A program made the position numbers and the translations under genes. A model generated the notes under the pieces. The model was not told the origin of the DNA, did no database searches, and saw only the letters and a program-made list of their open reading frames with translations. A stretch of 64,000 nt of DNA, taken from contig NC_087062.1 in the NCBI RefSeq assembly GCF_963678635.1, positions 64,889,253 through 64,953,252 of the forward strand. Reading direction: 5' to 3'. The stretch is from Symsagittifera roscoffensis (taxonomy: Eukaryota; Xenacoelomorpha; Acoela; Convolutidae). Shown piece by piece: positions 32,889 to 44,461 of this stretch (position 1 is the first letter of the stretch; the number at the start of each line of letters is the position of its first letter).

Positions 32889-35800
32889 CTGAATTGATTT
32901 GGTCAATTATATTTTGCCTTTGTAGCAATTTTTTTTTTGATAATTTTTGTTAAATTTCATTAAAATCCATTTGGTATGTGTTCCGGAAGCTAATTTTAAA
33001 ATTTGTGGGTGATGAATGAAATCTTCATCATGGGTGTGTGATGGTAAATTATAACAAATTGAATCTTTGTTTGGTTGACAATAACATTGTGCATTTTTAT
33101 GGGCGTTTGCTGTAAACGTTATTGGTTTACATGGTTTTTGGTTAAATACCATTTCATATGGTGACATTCCTAATGTTGTTGTAATTTGTGAAACACCTGT
33201 TGACCATCCGGTGTATCGTGTATCATTTTCATCAATGATACATCTGAGATATTCTTGTAATGAACGGTTCATACTTTCGACTAATCCATCTGTCCAAGGT
33301 CCATATGTGGTTTATGTTTAGTATTTTATAATTGGCATAGTGTAATTATTTCGTTACTAATAAATTCAAGGCCATTGTCTGTGACTAGGATTTCGGGTAG
33401 TCCGAATTTAGCTATCCAGTGTTCGTAGAGTGTTGTATATGCATAGTAAGCATTACAATGGGGTACGGGGTTCAGTGCTACATAGTTTGTAAATGCATCA
33501 ACAATGACCATTATATATGAGTTTCCTTCTGAGGATGGTGAAATTGGTCCTTTTGTGTCAAATGATACTCTGTGATTGAAATATAGACTTTGTTCTTTAA
33601 AAACTTGTTTTTCTGCAATTTGTTTTTGATTTGGATAGGGTTTATTTAATTGACATTTTATACAATCGTTGCATAATATTTTAAATCAAATTGGTGCATT
33701 GGGGAAATAAAACAATTGGATAAAGTTAGAGTATGTCTTTTCTGCTCCTGAATGTCCTTTAGTGTGTAGGGTATGTGAAGTATTGAATGCTATTAACATC
33801 ATACTTAAAGGTAGACAAGGTACTTTAAAATCAGGTGTTCGATATTCTAAAATATCTGTGTTTTCATTTATAGTGGTATTATTGAGTTTTCTGAAGTATC
33901 TAAGGAGTGTTATGTTTCCTAAGATTGTGATATTAGTTTTTGTTGGCTTAGTGATATATTTGTGCAATGATTTTAGTTTTCTGATGACGGGATCAAGGTT
34001 TTGATATTTCTGTAATTTTTCTAGTGTGATTTTTTCTGTTGTTGTTAGAAAAATGTTTTTTACTTCTTTTTTTGATAGAGATATTGTGTCAAGTGGGTCA
34101 TGTAGAATAAAAACTTGATTTATTGTGTATTTTGAATCATTTGGTAACGATCCTGATATATTTATTGTTTCCGTTATGTTTTATTTTTCTATTAAAGGTA
34201 ATGGGTCTTTTTTATGTGGTTGTTGTTTAATTCGTTTTTTTTGAGTATTGCTTTTGATCCAATGTGAAAATGGAATCGGCTTAAATGTAGATGTGCCTAA
34301 TAAATCAACTTCATAATGAAAATTTTGACTATCTAAATAGAGTGGAAAATGTTGTAGATTTTTTATTTGTGATTGTTCTATGTCAGTTTTTACTGCATAT
34401 GTACATTCTAATTGTGGTGAAGTTTCGTCTTTTGCAAGGAAAAGTTTTATATTTTGTGGTGTTTTTCTTGTTCGTAGTTCAGATAGTGTATTTCTACTAA
34501 GAGTGTCAGGTAGTGCAAGGTTTTTTCCTGCTGTCCATACTATGTGTAAGTTTGGGAATTTCATTAGGATTAGTTGAAAACTATGAACTCTATGATTTGG
34601 GTTTGACTTTTGTGTAATGATAGGTTTATGGTCTGTAAATAAAACTGTTGGATGTTTTGATCCGAATATCAAAAACTCATATTCCGTTAGAGTGTGTATG
34701 ATAGCTGTGCATTCTCTCATAAGAGTAGAGAGTCGTAGTTCAGCTTGTGTAAATAAGCGAGAATTTGGTGATATAAAATTTTATTTGTTCCATTGTGTGA
34801 TTTTCTCCATTGTGCTTGATTTTAATTGTTCCATTGTGTGATTGTAATAATGCTGCACCGATGCCGAAATTTGAAGCATCGCACATTGCATAAAATGGTT
34901 GATTAGGATCTGGGATTGTGTTTGAAATTTGTTCGGTGAGAAAATTTTTGATTTCTTTAAATGATGTTTGATGTTCTGTTGTCCATTCAAAATTGTTTTG
35001 TCGTCTAAGAATGTTGTAAAAGGGTCCCAAATATAATTGCATTTTATAGACGTATTTACTTAAGAATTTTAACATTCCAAGAAATTCTTGGATTTTCTTT
35101 TTGTTGGTAGGTGGTTGAAAATTTTGAATTGCATCAATTCGTGATTTTAGTGGAGTTGTAATGTTTTTTCTATGATATGTCCAAGAAATTTTACGCGTGT
35201 TAAAAAAAAATGTGATTTATCTGGGGCTGCTTTCATGTTTTCGTTCTGTAAAATTTGAAGATATTTTTCTAGAACTATAAACATTTCATCTTTTGTTTGC
35301 GATTGCGTAAAGACATCGTCTAAGTATGTGATTGGATTTTTATTGAGTATAAGTGGTCAAAAAATTTTAGTCTTGAAAACTGAGAAAGCTGCTAGTCCTA
35401 TGGATATGTCATAGAATAATTTATTGAATTCGTATTCTTGATTTCCAATAATGAATTATGTTAATCGTTGTGATTGTTCATCTAGTGGCATTTGGTTATA
35501 CGCACTATTCATGTCTGCGGTTGTGAAATCGTTACCGTTTTATTTTGTTAAAATTACTTAGATTGGTTCTATTGGCCATTACATTTGGATTCATCAATGA
35601 GTGAACTGAGGTATCTAGCGTCTAGAACTATTTTTAGTGATTCTCCTTTGGCGAGGATAATAACAGGGTTAATAAAGGTGTTTACTTTTGGTTGTTCTTC
35701 TTTATTTACTGGAGATATAATTTCGTTTTGTTCTAGAATGTCAAGTAATCTATTAATTTTGTCATGTTAGTGAATTGGTACTTTGCTTGATCTTTGTTTT

Positions 35801-37100
35801 TTGAAAATTGCGTCAGGTTTCAAGGGTAAATGTAGTGGTGAATTTATTTTTCCAACGTCAAACTTAGATGTTGCATAAACTGTTGGATATCCTAACAGTA
35901 AATTGGCTAAATTTTCAAATTCATTTTGCGTTAATTGAGAGTGTTGAAAATTGAACATTGTCAAAAATTTTTGTTGTTGTTCTGTATAGTGAGATATTTT
36001 GAATGTTGGTTTAAAATACGGTGTTTTCGTAAAATAGTCTGTGTTCCTTTTTTCATTGCTTTTTATATTATTTATTGATAATCCTTCATCGAGAATTGTT
36101 GATCGACATATATCTAGTAGTTGTAAAATATCATTTACTCTGTACGCTACTTTTTTTGTGGGGGAAATTGTTGCAATATCCTAGAATTCCTAAAGGTAGG
36201 GTGATTTTGTATGGTCAAATATTATATACATGTAGAGAAATAATATCGCATTTTGAGTTTTTCATGTATTTTATGGATGACATTGACACTCTAAAAAATT
36301 TGTGAACTGGTCTAAATTCAAAGTCAGACATATAGAGATGTTGTCTGTTTTGATTTTTGTCGTACTGGTGAACTTGTTGAATCGGAAAATAGTAAATGTA
36401 TCCTGAGAGTGGTTTAAGATGTTTTCTTTCTTTATTATAGATGGGGTAAAATTTTGAAAAGAATGGTGGTTGTTTGTTCATTCTTTGGAAGAATGTTAAA
36501 GCGGTGTATTGCATTCTTGTATATTTATCTTTTATCTTAATTTTACTGTCTAATATATTAATAGATGGTTTGTATTTTGTGATGAATGGAATTCCAATAA
36601 TATTATGTTTTATATCTGTGATATGGGTTATTTGTTTAAATGGTTTATTGAGAAGTTCATTTTGTTCCAATGCTTTAGTGGGAACAAGGAAAAAATGAAT
36701 TTTTCCATATTTTGTTAAGATTGAGCCTTGTGCTGTTGCCAGTCTACTGGCGGTTGTTAGAGGTGTTAGTTTCGGGTGTAGAGTTTTGATTTCATTACAA
36801 GTTGGAATATTTATGATATTCGATTCTGCTCCATAGTCTATTAAAAAATCTATTTCAAGGCCTGGTGGTTGAAATTCTTTACTTTTTGGACTTTCTAAAA
36901 GAAAGAGGATTGTCCCAATTTTTTCTTTTGGTGGTCCTTTTTGTATATTTTGGTAAATTTGATTTGTACTAGAACATGTTATTTGTTCTTTTTCAGATTG
37001 TTGTAAGGTCGTTACTTCATTTACTTTTTGTTCGATTGGTATGTTATTAATTCTAGGTCTCGTGTGATAATCTAAATGTAATTCCAAGTGATTTTGTAAA
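32889..37100 (-). pseudogene. pol: pol of E2, promoter-distal copy (copy A)
   Basis: Broken frames match E1 pol in order: protease region (36215-37087, with LIDYGAES replacing the expected DSG by DYG), RT pieces (35767-35964 and neighbours), RNase H (34740-35075, CDASNFG), the connection domain (34181-34720), and the integrase zinc region and core (33326-33967). The integrase half after the core (32907-33272) is also present, so this copy, not copy B, runs on into the tandem units. Multiple stops make it non-functional. The Ser to Tyr change in the protease active site alone should inactivate it. Confidence 0.8.
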
Positions 37101-37832
37101 TGTGTGAATGAAAAGGTTGTTCGTATGAAACGGTTTCATAGTCATTTTCAACTTCTATCATGTTGACTAAAAGTGTGTTTTCTATATCACTGTCACTGTC
37201 TGTGGATTCACAATTTATATGATTTAATTGTAACTCAGTAGTTTCTGTGTTATCAATACCAGGGGGTCTGAATTTGTTTCTTCAGTTGTTTGAACTTGAT
37301 TTATTTGTTTCTGATATTTTGGTGTATTGCTTCTATATTTATTTTGAGAATCTCGATAACGTGTGTTATTTCTATTAGGTGATTGGGAGTAGTTTCTGTG
37401 TCTTTTGTTATACTTTGAATCCCTATTTTGTGAATTTTCTCGTGATATATTTTGATAATTGTTATAATTAGATTTTTGTTGATTTGATCTGTTGTTTGAA
37501 TAATCTCGTGATTGATTATTATATCGTTGATTTCGATTATTTGAATAGCTTCTGTTTCTATTGTTGGAGTAATTTTTGTGTCTATTGTATGATGAGTTTC
37601 TTGATCTATCATTTGAATATTTTTTTTTCCTAGAAAGTGATTGGGAGCTGGTATCAAACGAATAGTAAGCTCAGATAATTCTCTCTTTTTGCTTGCTATT
37701 TTTCGTAATTGAGGTGTTAGAGTCATCATTAGAATTTCAGTCATTTTTGTGTTTTTGTAATCATGAGTGTTTAGTGAGTATGCTTTTCGGACTAGTGTTT
37801 CAATCCTTACTGCTAGTTGTTTGATCGTTTCA
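33465..37832 (-). repeat. 4.37-kb tandem duplication, copy A
   Basis: The segment from the integrase core (after VALNPV) back to the gag capsid (ETIKQLAVRIETL) is present twice in direct orientation, offset 4368 bp (for example 33686 and 38054, 34181 and 38549, 34740 and 39108). The copies are nearly identical. Confidence 0.9.
37100..37832 (-). pseudogene. gag: gag 3' fragment in copy A, joined to integrase
   Basis: At the duplication junction (about 37832) integrase sequence reads in frame into gag, giving a chimeric ORF at 37301-37879 that starts as integrase (MVIVDAFTNYVALNPV) and continues as capsid (ETIKQLAVRIETL). The nucleocapsid region downstream is frameshifted and an internal deletion has removed the zinc knuckle. 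Confidence 0.75.
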
Positions 37833-40800
37833 ACGGGGTTCAGTGCTACATAGTTTGTAAATGCATCAACAATGACCATTATATATGAGTTTCCTTCTGA
37901 GGATGGTGAAATTGGTCCTTTTGTGTCAAATGATACTCTGTGATTGAAATATAGACTTTGTTCTTTAAAAACTTGTTTTTCTGCAATTTGTTTTTGATTT
38001 GGATAGGGTTTATTTAATTGACATTTTATACAATCGTTGCATAATATTTTAAATCAAATTGGTGCATTGGGGAAATAAAATAATTGGATAAAGTTAGAGT
38101 ATGTCTTTTCTGCTCCTGAATGTCCTTTAGTGTGTAGGGTATGTGAAGTATTGAATGCTATTAACATCATACTTAAAGGTAGACAAGGTACTTTAAAATC
38201 AGGTGTTCGATATTCTAAAATATCTGTGTTTTCATTTATAGTGGTATTATTGAGTTTTCTGAAGTATCTAAGGAGTGTTATGTTTCCTAAGATTGTGATA
38301 TTAGTTTTTGTTGGCTTAGTGATATATTTGTGCAATGATTTTAGTTTTCTGATGACGGGATCAAGGTTTTGATATTTCTGTAATTTTTCTAGTGTGATTT
38401 TTTCTGTTGTTGTTAGAAAAATGTTTTTTACTTCTTTTTTTGATAGAGATATTGTGTCAAGTGGGTCATGTAGAATAAAAACTTGATTTATTGTGTATTT
38501 TGAATCATTTGGTAACGATCCTGATATATTTATTGTTTCCGTTATGTTTTATTTTTCTATTAAAGGTAATGGGTCTTTTTTATGTGGTTGTTGTTTAATT
38601 CGTTTTTTTTTAGTATTGCTTTTGATCCAATGTGAAAATGGAATCGGCTTAAATGTAGATGTGCCTAATAAATCAACTTCATAATGAAATTTTTGACTAT
38701 CTAAATAGAGTAGAAAATGTTGTAGATTTTTTATTTGTGATTGTTCTATGTCAGTTTTTACTGCATATGTACATTCTAATTGTGGTGAAGTTTCGTCTTT
38801 TGCAAGGAAAAGTTTTATATTTTGTGGTGTTTTTCTTGTTCGTAGTTCAGGTAGTGTATTTCTACTAAGAGTGTCAGGTAGTGCAAGGTTTTTTCCTGCT
38901 GTCCATACTATGTGTAAGTTTGGGAATTTCATTAGGATTAGTTGAAAACTATGAACTCTATGATTTGGGTTTGACTTTTGTGTAATGATAGGTTTATGGT
39001 CTGTAAATAAAACTGTTGGATGTTTTGATCCGAAAATCAAAAACTCATATTCTGTTAGAGTGTGTATGATAGCTGTGCATTCTCTCATAAGAGTAGAGAG
39101 TCGTAGTTCAGCTTGTGTAAATAAGCGAGAATTTGGTGATATAAAATTTTATTTGTTCCGTTGTGTGATTTTCTCCATTGTGCTTGATTTTAATTGTTCC
39201 ATTGTGTGATTGTAATAATGCTGCACCGATGCCGAAATTTGAAGCATCGCACATTGCATAAAATGGTTGATTAGGATCTGGGATTGTGTTTGAAATTTGT
39301 TCGGTGAGAAAATTTTTGATTTCTTTAAATGATGTTTGATGTTCTGTTGTCCATTCAAAATTGTTTTGTCGTCTAAGAATGTTGTAAAAGGGTCCCAAAT
39401 ATAATTGCATTTTATAGACGTATTTTCTTAAGAATTTTAACATTCCAAGAAATTCTTGGATTTTCTTTTTGTTGGTAGGTGGTTGAAAATTTTGAATTGC
39501 ATCAATTCGTGATTTTAGTGGAGTTGTAATATTTTTCTATGATATGTCCAAGAAATTTTACGCGTGTTAAAAAAAATGTGATTTATCTGGGGCTGCTTTC
39601 ATGTTTTCGTTCTGTAAAATTTGAAGATATTTTTCTAGAACTATAAACATTTCATCTTTTGTTTGCGATTGCGTAAAGACATCGTCTAAGTATGTGATTG
39701 GACTTTTATTGAGTATAAGTGGTCAAAAAATTTTAGTCTTGAAAACTGAGAAAGCTGCTAGTCCTATGGATATGTCATAGAATAATTTATTGAATTCGTA
39801 TTCTTGATTTCCAATAATGAATTATGTTAATCGTTGTGATTGTTCATCTAGTGGCATTTGGTTATACGCACTATTCATGTCTGCGGTTGTGAAATCGTTA
39901 CCGTTTTATTTTGTTAAAATTACTTGGATTGGTTCTATTGGCCAATTACATTTGGATTCATCAATGAGTGAACTGAGGTATCTAGCGTCTAGAACTATTT
40001 TTAGTGATTCTCCTTTGGCGAGGATAATAACAGGGTTAATAAAGGTGTTTCCTTTTGGTTGTTCTTCTTTATTTACTGGAGATATAATTTCGTTTTGTTC
40101 TAGAATGTCAAGTAATCTATTAATTTTGTCATGTTAGTGAATTGGTACTTTGCTTGCTCTTTGTTTTTTGAAAATTGCGTCAGGTTTCAAGGGTAAATGT
40201 AGTGGTGAATTTATTTTTCCAACGTCAAACTTAGATGTTGCATAAACTGTTGGATATCCTAACAGTAAATTGGCTAAAATTTCAAATTCATTTTGGGTAA
40301 TTGAGAGTGTTGAAAATTGAACATTGTCAAAAATTTTTGTTGTTGTTCTGTATAGTGAGATATTTTGAATGTTGGTTTAAAATACGGTGTTTTCGTAAAA
40401 TAGAATTGTTGATCGACATATATCTAGTAGTTGTAAAATATCATTTACTCTGTACGCTACTTCTTTTGTGGGGGAAATTGTTGCAATATCCTAGAATTCC
40501 TAAAGGTAGGGTGATTTTGTATGGTCAATTATTATATACATGTAGAGAAATAATATCGCATTTTGAGTTTTTCATGTATTTTATGGATGACATTGACACT
40601 CTAAAAAATTTGTGAACTGGTCTAAATTCAAAGTCAGACATATAGAGATGTTGTCTGTTTTGATTTTTGTCGTACTGGTGAACTTGTTGAATCGGAAAAT
40701 TGTAAATGTATCCTGAGAGTGGTTTAAGATGTTTTCTTTCTTTATTATAGATGGGGTAAAATTTTGAAAAGAATGGTGGTTGTTTGTTCATTCTTTGGAA

Positions 40801-41400
40801 GAATGTTAAAGCGGTGTATTGCATTCTTGTATATTTATCTTTTATCTTAATTTTACTGTCTAATATATTAATAGATGGTTTGTATTTTGTGATGAATGGA
40901 ATTCCAATAATATTATGTTTTATATCTATGATATGGGTTATTTGTTTAAATGGTTTATTGAGAAGTTCATTTTGTTCCAATGCTTTAGTGGGAACAAGGA
41001 AAAAATGAATTTTTCCATATTTTGTTAAGATTGAGCCTTGTGCTGTTGCCAGTCTACTGGCGGTTGTTAGAGGTGTTAGTTTCGGGTGTAGAGTTTTGAT
41101 TTCATTACAAGTTGGAATATTTATGATATTCGATTCTGCTCCATATCCTATTAAAAAATCTATTTCAAGGCCTGGTGGTTGAAATTCTGTACTTTTTGGA
41201 CTTTCTAAAAGAAAGAGGATTGTCCCAATTTTTTTCTTTTGGTGGTCCTTTTTGTATATTTTGGTAAATTTGATTTGTACTAGAACATGTTATTTGTTCT
41301 TTTTCAGATTGTTGTAAGGTCGTTACTTCATTTACTTTTTGTTCGATTGGTATGTTATTAATTCTAGGTCTCGTGTGATAATCTAAATGTAATTCCAAGT
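37833..41400 (-). pseudogene. pol: pol of E2, promoter-proximal copy (copy B), truncated
   Basis: Same fragments as copy A: protease region (40525-41398), RT, RNase H (39108-39443), connection (38549-39088) and integrase zinc region (38054-38335). It stops inside the integrase core at the duplication junction, so it lacks the second half of the integrase. Several shared stops show that the decay began before the duplication. Confidence 0.8.
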
Positions 41401-42142
41401 GATTTTGTAAATGTGTGAATGAAAAGGTTGTTCGTATGAAACGGTTTCATAGTCATTTTCAACTTCTATCATGTTGACTAAAAGTGTGTTTTCTATATCA
41501 CTGTCACTGTCTGTGGATTCACAATTTATATGATTTAATTGTAACTCAGTAGTTTCTGTGTTATCAATACCAGGGGGTCTGAATTTGTTTCTTCAGTTGT
41601 TTGAACTTGATTTATTTGTTTCTGATATTTTGGTGTATTGCTTCTATATTTATTTTGAGAATCTCGATAACGTGTGTTATTTCTATTAGGTGATTGGGAG
41701 TAGTTTCTGTGTCTTTTGTTATACTTTGAATCCCTATTTTGTGAATTTTCTCGTGATATATTTTGATAATTGTTATAATTAGATTTTTGTTGATTTGATC
41801 TGTTGTTTGAATAATCTCGTGATTGATTATTATATCGTTGATTTCGATTATTTGAATAGCTTCTGTTTCTATTGTTGGAGTAATTTTTGTGTCTACTGTA
41901 CGATGAGTTTCTTGATCTATCATTTGAATATTTTTTTTCCTAGAAAGTGATTGGGAGCTGGTATCAAACGAATAGTAAGCTCAGATAATTCTCTCTTTTT
42001 GCTTGCTATTTTTCGTAATTGAGGTGTTAGAGTCATCATTAGAATTTCAGTCATTTTTGTGTTTTTGTAATCATGAGTGTTTAGTGAGTATGCTTTTCGG
42101 ACTAGTGTTTCAATCCTTACTGCTAGTTGTTTGATCGTTTCA
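37833..42142 (-). repeat. 4.37-kb tandem duplication, copy B
   Basis: Second copy, 4310 bp because of a 58-bp deletion near 40404 in the sequence before RT. It ends in gag where the sequence continues uniquely as the capsid (42143 on). Confidence 0.9.
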
Positions 42143-44121
42143 TTTGGTGTTCTATGAATTTCATTGCATAAAACTCTTTGATGTTGTTTGTTCCTTTCTG
42201 AGTCATCAAGTGTGGTTTGTATTAACGCTGTGCGTCTATGTATCCCATTTTGGTGAAGTGGTGTATTTATGGGTTCAGGTCCTATGTTCAAAATTAAATT
42301 TGCTGTGACTGCATTCAAACAATCTTCTGCAGAAAATTCAGGGTCTGTACCGGTGAATACCATCAATGGTTTGTTTGATGTTATTGATGATCCACCCATT
42401 AGGTATGGATTCACAGTCATTTGAAGTGATTCTGCGGCATTTGGAATTTGTGAAAAATTTGTGAGTTGACTTTTTGTGTTTTCGTGTTGCTGTAAATAAT
42501 ATGGCAGTGGGATTTCATTTTGCATTTGTGTTGTTTGATAAGAATGTGTACTGGAAGGGTTTTGTATTTGTTTTGTTTGATAGGGTTATGTACTAGTTGG
42601 GTTTTGCGTTGGCAATTGTTGGTGAGTTTGTGTACTAGCTAATTTTTGTGGGTAACGAGGTTGTCTTACACGGTATTCCTGTGTATATGGTGCAAAAATA
42701 TCTGGTTGATAGTAGTCATCATCATCTGATGCTAAATAGTTAGGTGTATAATAAGGTGTTTTATGTTTATTTTGGTTTTGTTGTTTATTGTTTTTATTCT
42801 GTTAAAAAAGGATAATTTTCATTTTGGTCTTTTGAAATTCGTGGATAGTCATGAAAATTTACTGAAGTTGCTGTTGGTTGTTGAAAAATTTGTCTTTGTG
42901 AAAATAAATGATTTTGAGTATTTGGACGAGAAGGTTTAGATGTTTGTGGTATATTTACATAGTTATAATTGTGTTCTGCGAAGTTGTTCCTAGTGATTGT
43001 TCTTTGTTTTTGTATTGGTGTCGTCATTGGTCTAAATGGTTGATAACTCATTGGGGGTATTTTGGGACAACGGTGGGTTTAACAAGAGATTGTAATGTTA
43101 CCTGTGGTAAGGTTGGATTTTTAGGTCTTGGAGTTGTAAGATTTGATTGTATTGGTGAAATGCTTTGTTGTGTTGTTGTTATTACTGTTGTAACTACTTC
43201 TTTATTTGTGAAAAGTGATGGTGTTTGAATATCTTGTTGTGTGAGGTTCCTAGTTCCATTCAGATTTTCTTGTTGCATGAGGGTTGAGTTTAAACTATTA
43301 TTTCCTGTTCGGGTAGAAATGAATTATTGTTTAAATGTTGTGCATCAGTTGTGAGTGGATATACCTTAATATAATCTTTGTTGATGATATTTGTGCTAAT
43401 TGCTTGACTTGAAATATCTGTTGGCATGTCGAAGGATAGTGGATGAGACCTTTCAGGGTCCCAAACATAATCTGATTGTTCTGCTAATACAGTGTCATCA
43501 GCTGAATTTTGGAGTCTGAAATTCTTTCTTGCTTTTGAGATTAAATCAAGATTATGTGTGAAATAATCAATGATAAACCATGCCAAGATTTTTTTGTTAA
43601 TCTGTTTAAGGTTTTGTGAAACGTCGTTTGAAAGTTTTCACGGATTGTATTTAAATATTCAGAAAATATTGCGATTTCATGTCTTACAGTTGTATGTTTT
43701 GATGTTTGAACTGGTGAAATTCCTTGGGATTCTGGTTTTTCTAATATAGATAGATAGCTATAATTTATTTGAAATACTTAATTATTGAATTTGTTCTTTG
43801 TGAGTTTTTGTGTTGTATGTTTTTTATGTATTCTGTGAATACTTTTGAAAATTCTATATCTACGTCGTCTGTTTGCAAAAGATATCTACCTTGAAATTTA
43901 CTTGGTGTCTGTATTTCTATGGTATAGATTCCGTACTGTTGTGTTAGATTACATATTCCTTTGAGGTAGTGGTCGGTAATTTGTCTTTTGATCTTTGCTT
44001 CTGGAAATTCTGCTGTACATCGACTAACTCCTCTTTCAAAAAAATTTGCGGTTAAGTTTTGACAAAATTGTGTTTGTCCTCTATCATCAGTGAGGGAATT
44101 AATTAAAAATGGGAAGATAGA
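41400..44121 (-). pseudogene. gag: gag of E2, 5' portion, interrupted
   Basis: Pieces at 43290-43586, 43048-43278, 42794-43051 and 41920-42525 match E1 gag in order, including the capsid start (FTGTDPEFSAEDCL). About 29 codons of the capsid are missing near 42207 and the zinc-knuckle region is lost near 41940. N-terminal sequence continues in broken frames to about 44121, where homology to E1 stops abruptly and the Penelope-like element begins. Confidence 0.75.
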
Positions 44122-44173
44122 GTTCTCATCTTCGCTTTTTTCTATAAGAAATTTAAAATGTTAATTCAAACGT

Positions 44174-44198
44174 TTTCGCACATTCTGTGCATCATCAG
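44174..44198 (-). ncRNA. hammerhead-ribozyme-like core (candidate)
   Basis: On the minus strand CTGATGA (44198-44192) is followed by T, a 4-bp stem GCAC/GTGC with loop AGAAT, and GAAA (44177-44174). After that comes AACGTT and, 10 bases later, AACATTTT, which could form a weakened stem III. The extra T before stem II and the poor stem I speak against full activity. Hammerheads are known in terminal repeats of Penelope-like elements. Confidence 0.35.
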
Positions 44199-44461
44199 GA
44201 TTAAAAAAATTTTACAAAATTTAAAAAACGATCAAAGATCTGAAAAATGAGAAACGTGTCTAAAAAGCTCTAAAATTTTTTAACCAATCAAATTTGAATA
44301 AATGTAATTACATATTAGAATTACGTAATCATGAAAAACATTTTTCTGTAAATTTTTGAGATTTTTTAACTTTTTGTTCTTTGTGGTTATAAATTTCGAT
44401 TTGGGAACATTTTTGATTCTGACATGTCAGTTTTTTAAATTTTAGCCATGTTATACATAGA

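Larger units (their letters stand above)
20950..44121 (-). mobile_element. E2: decayed relative of E1 with internal tandem amplifications
   Basis: E2 has the same order on the minus strand as E1: gag, pol, small membrane ORFs, Pro/Ser-rich ORF, env, ORF-X. The proteins are clearly homologous to E1 throughout (conserved strings in every gene). All large frames carry several stops or frameshifts. Two internal expansions raise its length: four ~2.0-kb units (25157-32888) and a 4.37-kb duplication (33465-42142). The 5' end is missing, cut off in gag by the Penelope-like element at about 44121. Confidence 0.8.
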
